Of a stretch of DNA of 13,384 bases, positions 1-7,781 are shown piece by piece. A program made the translations under genes and the position numbers. Each line of letters begins with the position of its first letter. Positions within the stretch are counted from its first letter, which is position 1. Location: positions 1 through 13,384 of the forward strand of contig DIKC01000109.1 in NCBI GenBank assembly GCA_002421565.1, read 5' to 3'. The DNA comes from Desulfobulbaceae bacterium UBA5628 (GTDB lineage Bacteria > Desulfobacterota > Desulfobulbia > Desulfobulbales > Desulfurivibrionaceae). The notes beneath the pieces were generated by a model. It did not search any database. It was not told where the DNA came from and saw only the letters and a program-made list of their open reading frames with translations.

Positions 1-1454
1 AAGAGGCCCGGCGCCGACTCACCGAGATCGAAACCTGGCAGAAAAAAACCGACGCCCGGGCCGCCAAGGAGGCGGAAGAGGCGGCGGAAAAAGTGAAATT
101 CGATTTCTCCGGTAAATACAAACTCCGCGCCAATTCACGCCACAATCTGCACCTGAACAACCCGAACCAGTTCTGGAGCTTTGACAATACCTCCTATTTC
201 GACCAGCGGTTCCAGCTCAAGGTCGACGCTGAATACAAGGCACTTTCCTCGGTTCTGGTGTTGGACAAGGGCAACTTCGTCTTTGACTGGAAAGAGGGCA
301 GTGAAGGCACCCTGGATCGCTGGAGCGAGTTCCAGACGGTCACCTCGGCCCTGGTTCGGGAACTCTATGTGCAATATACCGGCGCTTTCGTGGTCAAGGC
401 CGGCCGCCACAGCCTGGCGGTGGGCAACGACGGGGTGGTCTTCGAGGGGCCAGCCGATGCCCTGAAACTGGTCTACCCCCTGGAGCGAACCCCTCTGGGC
501 CGGGCCACCCTCAACGCGGCCTATATCGCGGTCAACGGCGGCTGGCGCCATTATAACGATTTCACCTTTCCGGCCGGGGATCGGAGCGCCGTTCTCGGCC
601 TCTCCAACAAGCTCGACGGCTGGCTCCTGAGTCTTGACCTGAAACCCCGGGACAATCTCACCATCGAACCTTACCTGCTGAAAGTCTTTGACCGCGGCGC
701 CATCGGCGACCCCGATCTCAATCTCGACAAGGACTTTAATGCCGCCACCCTGTCGCGGGACGGCGGCTTCGAGCCGCTCTGGACCGGTCTGGCCCTCAGC
801 GGCAAGGCCGGCAACTATTCCTTCAGCGGCGATCTGGTCTATCTCTCGGGCTCGGCGACCGAAAGCCGCGATTACGACGCCTACGCCGCTTTGCTGCGAG
901 GCGATTACCAACTGCCGACCACGGCTCCGGGCTTCCTGAAGAATCTTTCCCTGGGAGTCGAGGTTGGCCGGGGTTCCGGCGACAGAGTCGCGGACAAGGC
1001 CGTCGGGACCGGGGATCTCCATAATTTCAGCGGCCTCTTCCTGTGCCGCAACCGGCGCAAATTCGGCAACATCTTCAGCCAGGATCTCCATGCCGGCTAT
1101 TTCTTCGCCGACAGTAGCCTGGCCAATGTCACCTTTGCGCGGGCCATTATGGGGTTCACCCCCTTCAGCGGAACCAGGGGGGAATTCGCCCTGGCCCGGC
1201 TCTGGACCACCGAATCGGTACTGCACGGCCGAGGCCCGGTCGGGGATTGGAGCCGCGGCGCCGCCTCCTTCACCGACCTGACCAGGGACATCGGGTGGGA
1301 ACTGGACTTCAATCTGAGCTTTCCCATCATGAAACGCCTTACCGGTTTCCTGGAAAGCGGCTATTTCCTCCCCGGCGACGTTTACCGTCTGCCCGACGGG
1401 CAAAAACCGGATCCGGCTTCCAAGGTGGTTCTGGGCGCCGAGTTTGTTTTCTGA
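1..1454 (+). CDS. Outer-membrane beta-barrel (porin-like) protein, 5' partial
   Basis: The reading frame is already open at the window edge (first full codon at base 3), so the start and signal peptide lie upstream; 483 residues are visible. The first 30 or so residues are charged and rich in Ala, Glu, Lys and Arg, as in a short periplasmic coiled coil. The rest is a chain of alternating polar/hydrophobic strands with many aromatic residues and short Gly/Asp-rich turns, and it ends in Phe-Val-Phe. A C-terminal aromatic residue is the usual signal for outer-membrane insertion. This layout (coiled coil, then barrel) is typical of porins and of barrel proteins in respiratory gene clusters of Desulfobacterota. 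The PKD gene follows 1 nt after the stop, so they are probably co-transcribed. A role in substrate passage or as the sheath of an electron conduit is inference. The exact barrel family is not identified. An internal GTG at 93 is not the real start because the frame is open and protein-like before it. Confidence 0.8.
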   Translation, partial: EARRRLTEIETWQKKTDARAAKEAEEAAEKVKFDFSGKYKLRANSRHNLHLNNPNQFWSFDNTSYFDQRFQLKVDAEYKALSSVLVLDKGNFVFDWKEGSEGTLDRWSEFQTVTSALVRELYVQYTGAFVVKAGRHSLAVGNDGVVFEGPADALKLVYPLERTPLGRATLNAAYIAVNGGWRHYNDFTFPAGDRSAVLGLSNKLDGWLLSLDLKPRDNLTIEPYLLKVFDRGAIGDPDLNLDKDFNAATLSRDGGFEPLWTGLALSGKAGNYSFSGDLVYLSGSATESRDYDAYAALLRGDYQLPTTAPGFLKNLSLGVEVGRGSGDRVADKAVGTGDLHNFSGLFLCRNRRKFGNIFSQDLHAGYFFADSSLANVTFARAIMGFTPFSGTRGEFALARLWTTESVLHGRGPVGDWSRGAASFTDLTRDIGWELDFNLSFPIMKRLTGFLESGYFLPGDVYRLPDGQKPDPASKVVLGAEFVF

Positions 1455-1455
1455 G

Positions 1456-1725
1456 ATGACGGAAATGAACCCCGGCGTGGAGATCTTGGCCATGCCCCGC
1501 AAGGGCATGGGGCCGATGGAGGTGCAACTGGAGCCGATCATGACCGGACTCCGGGAGCCGGTAAGACTCAAATGGTATTTCGGCGACGGCGAGGAAAGCG
1601 ACTCCGTTATCCCCCCGCCGCACGAATATCTTGCCGGGAGGTACAGCGTTTTGCTGGAGGCGGTGGACGCCTTGGGTCGGTGCTACAGCGCGAGCGTCGG
1701 CATCGACGCAGCCTCTCCCGGCTGA
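1456..1725 (+). CDS. Small PKD-domain protein
   Basis: An 89-residue protein that consists almost entirely of one PKD-like immunoglobulin-type domain. The diagnostic pieces are the W-Y-F-G-D-G-E strand/turn near residue 45, a His-Glu-Tyr just before a Gly-Arg-Tyr-Ser-Val-Leu-Leu-Glu strand, and a final strand with Cys. PKD domains normally mediate protein or polysaccharide contacts outside the cytoplasm. The ATG at 1456 begins 1 nt after the barrel gene's stop, which fits translational coupling; ATG 1465 and TTG 1444 are alternatives. Oddly, no signal peptide is visible from any start, so either it stays in the cytoplasm or it is exported in an unknown way. A second PKD-like domain closes the next gene, suggesting the two arose by duplication or bind the same partner. 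Function unknown. Confidence 0.6.
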   Translation: MTEMNPGVEILAMPRKGMGPMEVQLEPIMTGLREPVRLKWYFGDGEESDSVIPPPHEYLAGRYSVLLEAVDALGRCYSASVGIDAASPG

Positions 1726-1796
1726 GGAGGCGAATCCTGCGCTCTGGAAGAGCCGCGCCACCGTAAACAAGATTAATCAATCCAATCAACTTGCAC

Positions 1797-1801
1797 AGGA
1801 G
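1797..1801 (+). promoter_or_regulatory. Ribosome binding site of the FecR-PKD gene
   Basis: AGGAG lies 9 nt before GTG 1811 and 12 nt before ATG 1814. This supports a start here rather than at in-frame starts further upstream (from 1631), which would run through the small PKD gene and hide the signal peptide. Confidence 0.6.
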
Positions 1802-1810
1802 AGCTACAAA

Positions 1811-2743
1811 GTGATGCGAATCGTTAATGCGGTAAAAGCAGTGGTTGTTGTGGGCCTTATTTTATTAACCGGCAACGCGGCATCGGCCTTCGATGATGCC
1901 TCGATCGTCAGGGCCACGCGGGTGGACGGGGCGGTAACCCTGGACGGCGCTCCCCTCAAGGAAGGAACCGTCATCACCAGGGACGCCAAGGTCGAGGCCC
2001 CGGCCAATGCCGCGGCGGTGCTCACCTGGTCCAACGGCAGCATGGTCGAACTCTATCCGGGGTCGTCGTTGGTGCTGCGCGGGGTAATTTTCGAGGCCGA
2101 CCGGAAACTTGAGAAATCCCTGCTCGCCCTGGAAAAGGGCCGGGTCTTTGTCAAGGCCCAGGTTCCCGAGCATCTCTTCGCCCATTTCGAGATCAGCGTC
2201 GGCGGTACGCCCTTCATGAGCCAGGGGGCGGAATTCGCGCTCAGAACCGACGGAAGCGGCAAGGAATTTTCACTCTGGTCCCTGCTCGGGGTGGTGGTTA
2301 CCGAACGCCAGGGGGCGCGAATCCGAGTGAATGAGGGCGAACAGCTGGTCTTGAGCGCGGCCGGAGCCAGCCAGCCAGCGCCGATGCCGGCGAATACGAA
2401 AGAGGCGCTGCAAAAAACCTCGCAACGCCTGGGCGGCAGCCTGCTGGTGGATGAAGAACTGGCCCCTCCCGGCGGGCCGCTGGTGGCCAAGATCGGCGGA
2501 GTGCGCAACCGACGGGGCAACGCCCCCTATACCGTCAAATTCAAGGCCCTTACCGGCGGCGGCAGCGGCAAACTCAAAGCGATCAACTGGCAATTCGGTG
2601 GCGGCGCGGGCGCCGATGGCCGGGAAGCGGAATACACCTTCACCCAGGGCGTTTACGTGGTGGTCCTGACCGTGGAGGATGAAAACGGCCAGAAGGCCTC
2701 CGCCCAGATGAACATCTCGGTGGAACAGGATTGCGGATGTTAG
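1811..2743 (+). CDS. Exported FecR-domain protein with C-terminal PKD-like domain
   Basis: About 310 residues. The N-terminus is a Sec-type signal: a basic start, a run of Val/Leu/Ile, then Ala-Ser-Ala followed by Phe-Asp-Asp, with cleavage near residue 25. Residues of about 30-195 form a FecR domain: Val-Asp-Gly-Ala-Val start, a T-W-S-N-G-S motif, Glu-Leu-Tyr-Pro-Gly-Ser strand, and a Lys-Gly-Arg-Val-Phe-Val repeat-like strand. Residues of about 225-305 form a PKD-like domain with I-N-W-Q-F-G-G-G and a G-V-Y-V-V-V-L-T-V-E-D strand. The protein ends in Asp-Cys-Gly-Cys. Classical FecR is an inner-membrane sigma-factor regulator, but this protein has no cytoplasmic anti-sigma part and no transmembrane segment after the signal, so it is probably a periplasmic or surface scaffold. 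It sits 85 nt after the small PKD gene and 41 nt before the ferredoxin gene. GTG 1811 is chosen on RBS spacing; ATG 1814 is nearly as good. Precise role unknown. Confidence 0.75.
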   Translation: MMRIVNAVKAVVVVGLILLTGNAASAFDDASIVRATRVDGAVTLDGAPLKEGTVITRDAKVEAPANAAAVLTWSNGSMVELYPGSSLVLRGVIFEADRKLEKSLLALEKGRVFVKAQVPEHLFAHFEISVGGTPFMSQGAEFALRTDGSGKEFSLWSLLGVVVTERQGARIRVNEGEQLVLSAAGASQPAPMPANTKEALQKTSQRLGGSLLVDEELAPPGGPLVAKIGGVRNRRGNAPYTVKFKALTGGGSGKLKAINWQFGGGAGADGREAEYTFTQGVYVVVLTVEDENGQKASAQMNISVEQDCGC

Positions 2744-2784
2744 GGCGAAACTAACCGCCCACAAATCAGCGAGAGGAAAAAACC

Positions 2785-3465
2785 ATGAACGAACGAAGAG
2801 TTTTCATGAAAAACGGCCTGGTCGCCATGGTCGGAGTCGCGACTCTTGCCGCCGTCGGCGGCAAGGAAGCCGCCGCCGCCACCCGGAGATGGGGGATGAT
2901 CATCGACCTCAACCGCTGCTGCGGCTGCCAATCCTGCGTAATCGCCTGCAAGGCGCAAAACAAGACGGTGGCCGGCTCGTTCAATACCAGGGTGATCACC
3001 CTGGAGGACGGCAGTTATCCCAACGCCCGGGTCGACTTTACCCCGGTGCAGTGCAATCAGTGCGAGAATCCGCCCTGTGTGCCAGCCTGCCCCATAAACG
3101 CCACCTTCAAACTCCCCAACGGGATCGTGGTAACCGATTGGAACAAGTGCGAGGGGATCGGCACCTGCGTGACCGCCTGCCCTTATGACGCCCGTTTTCT
3201 CGATTCGCGGCACAAGGGGAGCGAGGACGGCAAGGTGGATAAATGCGACTTCTGCCTCCATCGTCTGGAACGGGGCCTCCTGCCCGCCTGTGTCGAGGCC
3301 TGCGACTCTAAAGCGCGTCTTTTCGGCGACCTGAATGCCCCTACCGGGGAATTCGCGGAATACCTGCAAAAAACTGAATTGACCTCGCGTAAACCGGGAC
3401 TGGGGATCAAAACAAACGTCCTTTATCTTCCCAATCGCCGGAACAAGCAAGGAGGTGCACTATGA
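2785..3465 (+). CDS. Four-cluster ferredoxin subunit of a Tat-exported Mo reductase (TtrB-like)
   Basis: 226 residues. It passes electrons to the catalytic subunit encoded directly downstream. The N-terminus carries a Tat-type motif (R4-R5-V-F-M-K) and an Ala-rich stretch to about residue 32. Four cysteine groups follow: C45, C48, C51, C55 (with an extra C46); C90, C93, C98, C102; C122, C128, C132; C154, C157, C169, C173. The third group should have four cysteines, but its second is Ile125. The H-R-L-E-x-G-L-L-P-A-C-V-E-A-C segment closely matches what I recall of TtrB of tetrathionate reductase; other relatives are the PsrB, ArrB and DmsB electron-transfer subunits. The start is supported by GAGAGG at 2771-2776. 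The stop overlaps the next start (ATGA at 3462), and GGAGGT at 3451-3456 lies inside this gene's end, so translation of the two subunits is coupled. Substrate specificity cannot be read from this subunit. Confidence 0.88.
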   Translation: MNERRVFMKNGLVAMVGVATLAAVGGKEAAAATRRWGMIIDLNRCCGCQSCVIACKAQNKTVAGSFNTRVITLEDGSYPNARVDFTPVQCNQCENPPCVPACPINATFKLPNGIVVTDWNKCEGIGTCVTACPYDARFLDSRHKGSEDGKVDKCDFCLHRLERGLLPACVEACDSKARLFGDLNAPTGEFAEYLQKTELTSRKPGLGIKTNVLYLPNRRNKQGGAL

Positions 3466-6400
3466 AAAAAGAATTATCCAATCTGATGAGCGCCGGTTCT
3501 TCCCTGACCCGGCGCGGCTTTCTCAAACTGGCCGCGGCTCTCTCCGCCGTAGTGGCCTTCGGCATTGATACGGCCAAGGCGGCGGCCAAGTGGCTCGACC
3601 CGCGGCGGGTCCAGAAATCGGCGGCAACCCAACTGGATCAGGGGGTCAAGGTTGTTCATTCCGTCTGCCTCGGCTGCAATGCGCGCTGCGGAGTGCGGGC
3701 GGTGGTCGAGAACGGCAGGCTGGTCAAGCATGCGGGCAACCCCTATCACCCCTATAACCACCGGTTCGCGCCGATTCCTTACAACACCCCGGTCAACGAG
3801 ACCCTGGCCCTGCCGTCTCCGGTCTGCGGCAAATCCCAGGACGCCCCCAATTATGTCTACAACCCCTACCGGCTGCTCAAGCCGCTCAAGAGATCGGGGC
3901 CGCGCGGTTCCGGCAAATTCGAACCCATCGAATGGGAGCAGATGATCCGGGAAATAGCCGAGGGCGGCAGGCTCTTCTCCCATCTCGGCGAAAAGAGAGC
4001 GGTGCCGGGGATCAAGGAGCTCAACAGCGACGCCCCCATCCGCCCCGACGCCCCCGAACTGGGACCGGTGCGCAACGGCTTTGTCTTCATCGGCGGTCGC
4101 GACCAGAACGCCCGGAAGGAATTTTCCGACCGTTTTGTCAAGGAGGCCCTGGGATCGGTCAACCGGGTCGGCCACACCGACATCTGCGGCATTGGCTTCC
4201 GGATGGGCAACTGGGCCTTTACCGAGCGGAAGCAGGTCGAACTCAAGGCGGACCCGGTCAACGTCGAATACATCCTGGTCTTCGGCGCCAACATCTACGA
4301 GGCGGTCCAGCCGGGGGTGAACACCTATGCCGCCACCCTGGCCAAGAGATACTCCGAGGGCAAGGTGAAATTCACCATCATTGATCCCCGGGCCACCAAT
4401 GCCTCAACCCACGCGGAGAACTGGGTCCCGATCAAGCCCGGCCAGGACGGCGCCTTTGCCATGGGGCTGATCCGCTGGATCATCGATAACGACCGGCACA
4501 ACAAAAGCTTCCTCGCCGCGCCGCACCCGAAGGCGGCGGCGGCCCTGGGGCACGCCTCCTACAGCAACGCCACCCACCTGGTGATCATCGATCCCGGCCA
4601 CAAGAATTACCGGAAATTCCTCCGGGTCGCGGACCTCGATCCCAAGGCCCCGGAAGAGGAGGGCAAGAAATACATGGTTCTTGCCCGGGACAACCGGCCG
4701 GTTCCCTTTGACACGGTCGGCGAGGCGGTGCTCGATGCCGGCCGGACCGTGATGGATGCCGGCGGCCGCGCCATCCAGGTGGCGACCTCCTTCCATCTCA
4801 TGCGGGAAGGGGTCATGGAGCACACGGTGGCGCAGTATGCGGCCCTGGCCGGGGTCGAGGCGGCGCAGATCGCCAAGACCGCCGAGGAGTTCACCGCCCA
4901 CGGCACCAGAGCGGCGGTGACCCAGTATCATGGGGCGGGCAATTATCTCAGCGGCACCTACGCCTCCTACCCGGTGGCGATGCTGAATGGGCTGATCGGT
5001 AGCGTCGACCGCAAAGGCGGTTACATGAAGGCGGGCGGCGGCGCGGCCAAGTGGAACGAAGGTTTGTACGACCTGAAGGGCTTTGCCAGCAAGCGGAAGA
5101 GCCAGGGGCCGGTCATTTCCCGGGAGAAATTCGCCTACGAGAAAACGACCGAATTCAAGAAAAACGGCTATCCTTCCCAGCGGCCCTGGTATCCTTTCTC
5201 CAAGGGCGGTCTCTGCGTCGAGGCGATGAGCGGCATCGACCAGCAATATCCCTATCCCTGCAAGATCCTCTTTACCTATTTCTTCAACCCCGTCTATTCG
5301 ATTCCGGGCGGCTTCCGCTATGTCGAGACCCTGAAAAGCGCCGACAAGGTGCCGCTCCACGTCTCCATCGACATCACGGTCAACGAATCCAACCTCTACG
5401 CCGATTACATCGTACCCGATGTGACTTATGCGGAAGGACATTACGGCTTCCTCACCCCCCATGCCCCGGCGGCAAAATTCACCGGGGTCCGGACTCCGAC
5501 CATCGAACCTCTGACCGGTAAAACAGCGGACGGGCGGCCTTTCTGCGAGGAAACCTTCTTGATCGATCTGGCCAGGGCGGCGGGGCTTCCCGGCTTCGGC
5601 GACCAGGCGATCAAGGACAAAAACGGCACCGTCCATCCGCTACACACCGGCGAGGATTACTATCTCCGGGCGATCGCCAATGCCGCGGCCAGCGCCAAGG
5701 TTCCACAGGCAGCGCCAGCCGAGGTGGCGTTTGTCGAAAAAAACTACCCGGTCGCCAAATTCAAGGACATCCTGCCGGCCGACGAATGGAAACAGGTCTG
5801 CTATGTCCTGGCCAGAGGCGGGATTTTCAATACCCCCTACGACGAGGTCTTTGACGGGGAGAAGCACAAGTTCGGCTTGAAGCGGGTGGTGCTGTACAAC
5901 GAAGACCTGGCCACCACCAGGAATTCCATTACCGGCGAATATTTCCCCGGCACCCTGAAATACACCCCGCCCATGACCGCGAAGGGCCGGAACATCGAGG
6001 CAATCGACAAAGAGTATCCCTTCTCCCCGGTCTCCTACAAGATGAATCTCCACAGCCAGTCGCGGACAAACTCCCACGCTTGGTCGATGGAGGTCTTCCC
6101 GACCAATTATGTGGAGGTCAACGAGAAGGATGCGCAACAACTGAAGCTCCGGGACAAGGACAAGGTGCGACTGGTGTCGCGTAATAATCCTCAGGGAATC
6201 GTGGGTGAAGTGAAGGTGACCAAGCTCATCCGGCCCGGCTGCGTGGGGGTAGCGCACCATTACGGGCATACCCAGATGGGGGCCTCGGCGCTGCCCATCC
6301 AACGGGCGGCCGAGGTGTTCCTGGGCGGTAAGGTCGTTGCCGACGCCAAGGGCTTGAAGGGCGATCCCAAACTCGGAACCGGCCTGCTGTTCAACGCCGT

Positions 6401-6500
6401 CTCCCGGCTGGACGAGGATTTCGCCAACACGCCTCTGGTGGAGGTGTGCGGCGGCATCCCGGATTTCAGCAGCACCAGGGTAAAAATAGAGAAAATCTGA
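3462..6500 (+). CDS. Tat-exported molybdopterin oxidoreductase catalytic subunit, TtrA/ArrA-like clade
   Basis: 1012 residues, close to the length of TtrA (about 1020). It should bind Mo-bis(pyranopterin guanine dinucleotide) and one [4Fe-4S] cluster and reduce an oxyanion in the periplasm. The Tat signal is T-R17-R18-G-F-L-K with probable cleavage after A40. The cluster motif is C69-x2-C72-x3-C76-x45-C122. The S-V-C-L-G-C start, the A-G-N-P-Y-H-P segment at 91-97 and the P-L-K-R-x-G-P-R-G-S-G run at 141-151 match TtrA as I remember it. C242, in a [11 protein letters not shown] stretch, is a candidate Mo ligand. The Mo-pterin binding C-terminal domain (from about residue 865) contains the H-S-Q-S-R-T-N-S-H and H-H-Y-G-H-T-Q-M-G segments. 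Upstream is its ferredoxin partner (4-nt overlap) and downstream tatA, moaA and MOSC. Tetrathionate, other sulfur oxyanions, selenate and arsenate are all possible substrates; related enzymes use each of these. Confidence 0.88.
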   Translation: MKKELSNLMSAGSSLTRRGFLKLAAALSAVVAFGIDTAKAAAKWLDPRRVQKSAATQLDQGVKVVHSVCLGCNARCGVRAVVENGRLVKHAGNPYHPYNHRFAPIPYNTPVNETLALPSPVCGKSQDAPNYVYNPYRLLKPLKRSGPRGSGKFEPIEWEQMIREIAEGGRLFSHLGEKRAVPGIKELNSDAPIRPDAPELGPVRNGFVFIGGRDQNARKEFSDRFVKEALGSVNRVGHTDICGIGFRMGNWAFTERKQVELKADPVNVEYILVFGANIYEAVQPGVNTYAATLAKRYSEGKVKFTIIDPRATNASTHAENWVPIKPGQDGAFAMGLIRWIIDNDRHNKSFLAAPHPKAAAALGHASYSNATHLVIIDPGHKNYRKFLRVADLDPKAPEEEGKKYMVLARDNRPVPFDTVGEAVLDAGRTVMDAGGRAIQVATSFHLMREGVMEHTVAQYAALAGVEAAQIAKTAEEFTAHGTRAAVTQYHGAGNYLSGTYASYPVAMLNGLIGSVDRKGGYMKAGGGAAKWNEGLYDLKGFASKRKSQGPVISREKFAYEKTTEFKKNGYPSQRPWYPFSKGGLCVEAMSGIDQQYPYPCKILFTYFFNPVYSIPGGFRYVETLKSADKVPLHVSIDITVNESNLYADYIVPDVTYAEGHYGFLTPHAPAAKFTGVRTPTIEPLTGKTADGRPFCEETFLIDLARAAGLPGFGDQAIKDKNGTVHPLHTGEDYYLRAIANAAASAKVPQAAPAEVAFVEKNYPVAKFKDILPADEWKQVCYVLARGGIFNTPYDEVFDGEKHKFGLKRVVLYNEDLATTRNSITGEYFPGTLKYTPPMTAKGRNIEAIDKEYPFSPVSYKMNLHSQSRTNSHAWSMEVFPTNYVEVNEKDAQQLKLRDKDKVRLVSRNNPQGIVGEVKVTKLIRPGCVGVAHHYGHTQMGASALPIQRAAEVFLGGKVVADAKGLKGDPKLGTGLLFNAVSRLDEDFANTPLVEVCGGIPDFSSTRVKIEKI

Positions 6501-6520
6501 GAAAGCACAAACCAGCAGTG

Positions 6521-6557
6521 CCGGGGGCGTAACACGTCCGAAGTGTTATGCCCCCGG
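6521..6557 (+). other. Stable RNA hairpin between the catalytic-subunit gene and tatA
   Basis: A 15-bp stem pairs 6521-6535 with 6543-6557 around a 7-nt loop (6536-6542). Fourteen pairs are Watson-Crick and one is G-U. It begins 20 nt after the reductase stop codon. No T-run follows, so it is not a standard intrinsic terminator; the tatA ribosome binding site comes 9 nt later. It could protect the 3' end of the upstream message, mark a processing site, or lower expression of tatA, moaA and MOSC relative to the enzyme subunits. Confidence 0.7.
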
Positions 6558-6566
6558 CCAATCACG

Positions 6567-6572
6567 AGGAGG
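6567..6572 (+). promoter_or_regulatory. Ribosome binding site of tatA
   Basis: A full AGGAGG lies 7 nt before the ATG at 6580. It fixes the tatA start and shows that tatA is translated independently, despite the hairpin just upstream. Confidence 0.75.
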
Positions 6573-6579
6573 AATCGAC

Positions 6580-6771
6580 ATGCTTGGCCTGGGAATGCCT
6601 GAACTGCTTGTCATTATGGGCATCGCCTTCCTGATCTTCGGCGGGCGGAAACTACCGGAAATCGGCGAAGGACTGGGCAAAGGCATCAGTTCCTTTAAAA
6701 AAGCCATCCGGGGCGCCGATGAGGAAAGCCCCATCTTACCCGAAAAGGCACGCGATAACGATGCATCTTGA
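6580..6771 (+). CDS. tatA: Sec-independent translocase protein TatA
   Basis: 63 residues, a normal length for a short TatA/TatE. The protein forms the protein-conducting oligomer of the twin-arginine pathway in the inner membrane. It shows the family pattern: short periplasmic N-terminus with Glu8, one hydrophobic helix (residues of about 8-20), an F-G hinge (F20-G21), then an amphipathic helix with the [11 protein letters not shown] signature and a short polar tail. It lies directly after two genes whose products carry Tat signals, so it probably serves to export this reductase. Its last 11 nt overlap the start of moaA. TatB and TatC are not in the window and presumably lie elsewhere in the genome. 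Confidence 0.93.
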   Translation: MLGLGMPELLVIMGIAFLIFGGRKLPEIGEGLGKGISSFKKAIRGADEESPILPEKARDNDAS

Positions 6772-7744
6772 TTCCCCCTTGGTGGACGGTCATAACCGGC
6801 CCATCAATTATCTGCGGCTCGCGGTAACCGACCGTTGCAATCTGCGCTGCGCCTACTGCATGCCTCCCGCGGGCATCCGGGTCCTCCCGCACCAAGAGTT
6901 GCTTTCCTTTGAGGAAATTCTGCGCCTGGTCGCGCTTTTCACCCGCCTGGGCATCGGCAAAGTCCGCATCACCGGCGGCGAGCCTTTTGTCCGCCGCGAT
7001 CTGCCCGATCTGTTGGCGGCCCTGCGCAAACTTGCCGGCCTCGAACAACTTCATATCACCACCAATGGTGTACTGACCGGGAATTATCTGGAGACCCTCC
7101 AAAAGATCAATATCTCCGGCATCAACCTGAGTATTGATACCTTCCGGACAGACCGCTTCCGGGAAATCACCCGCCGCGATCAGTTGCCCGCGGTACTTGC
7201 CACCTTGCGCCTCTGCCTTGCGCAGGGAGTACCGCTCAAAATCAACACCGTGGTCCAGCCGGGCAATCTCGCTGAGCTGGGCGAAATCGCCCGGCTGGCC
7301 AAGGCTCACCCCGTGGAAGTCCGTTTCATCGAGCCGATGCCTTTCAACGGCGGCCGGATTTTTACCGCGACCCAGCCGCAAGAGGCGGCTATCCGGGAAA
7401 TTTTGCAAAAAGAACTGCCGCCAATGACCAGAATTTTGGGCCGGCAGGGAACCGCGGCTCTGTACGAAGTCCAAGGCTTCCGCGGCAGAATCGGAGTCAT
7501 TGCCGGCTATTCCCGCCAATTCTGCGGTCATTGCAACAAAATCAGGTTGACCCCGGACGGCGGCCTTAAAACCTGCCTCTACGGCAAGCCGGTGCTGAAC
7601 CTGAAAGAGCTGCTACGGACAGGCTGCGACGACGGAGAAATCGTCCGGAGCATCCATGCCGCGGTGGCCGCCAAACCGCTTAACGGCATGGAGGCCGCGG
7701 CAAAAGAAGGAGTGACCGACTCCATGGCCACCATCGGCGGCTGA
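6761..7744 (+). CDS. moaA: GTP 3',8-cyclase MoaA
   Basis: 327 residues, the usual length. This radical SAM enzyme converts GTP to 3',8-cyclo-7,8-dihydro-GTP, the first step of molybdenum cofactor synthesis, in the cytoplasm. The radical SAM cluster motif is T-D-R-C26-N-L-R-C30-A-Y-C33, followed by the T-G-G-E-P SAM-binding segment near residues 71-75. The second, C-terminal cluster is C255-x2-C258-x13-C272 within the family's [13 protein letters not shown] signature. The chain ends in Gly-Gly, the conserved C-terminal pair that reaches the active site. ATG 6761 is preferred because the N-terminus then matches family length; the in-frame ATG 6719 lies deep in tatA. The overlap with tatA implies coupled expression. 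No other Mo-cofactor synthesis genes (moaC, moaE, moeA, mobA) are visible, so this is probably an extra or displaced copy serving the reductase. Confidence 0.95.
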   Translation: MHLDSPLVDGHNRPINYLRLAVTDRCNLRCAYCMPPAGIRVLPHQELLSFEEILRLVALFTRLGIGKVRITGGEPFVRRDLPDLLAALRKLAGLEQLHITTNGVLTGNYLETLQKINISGINLSIDTFRTDRFREITRRDQLPAVLATLRLCLAQGVPLKINTVVQPGNLAELGEIARLAKAHPVEVRFIEPMPFNGGRIFTATQPQEAAIREILQKELPPMTRILGRQGTAALYEVQGFRGRIGVIAGYSRQFCGHCNKIRLTPDGGLKTCLYGKPVLNLKELLRTGCDDGEIVRSIHAAVAAKPLNGMEAAAKEGVTDSMATIGG

Positions 7745-7781
7745 AAGTCAAAACTGAATGTCAAACATGAAGGGGAACGAT

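Noticed and set aside
1441..1470. Possible +1 frameshift joining the barrel protein to the small PKD protein
   Set aside because: The barrel ends in a normal aromatic C-terminus, and slipping from TTC to TCT at the stop would lose tRNA pairing. Tight coupling of two genes is simpler.
135..1571. Long open frame of 478 codons on the - strand opposite the barrel gene
   Set aside because: It is a GC-rich shadow of the barrel and PKD genes, with low-complexity composition and no recognisable domain; the + strand gives clear protein families.
1726..1745. GG-N10-GC spacing resembling a sigma-54 promoter before the FecR-PKD gene
   Set aside because: Only the GG and GC pairs match; the rest of both boxes is poor, and the position is inside an operon.
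2743..2760. 5-bp hairpin after the FecR-PKD gene as a terminator
   Set aside because: The stem is short, there is no T-run, and the ferredoxin ribosome binding site follows directly.
4404..5636. 410-codon open frame on the - strand inside the Mo reductase gene
   Set aside because: Antisense shadow of a well-supported gene; composition biased by GC-rich third positions and no family resemblance.
6498..6557. TGA stop of the catalytic subunit followed by a hairpin, as in a selenocysteine (SECIS) site
   Set aside because: The protein already has the usual family length at this stop, the downstream frame would run over the tatA ribosome binding site without protein-like sequence, and the hairpin lacks a recognisable bacterial SECIS loop.
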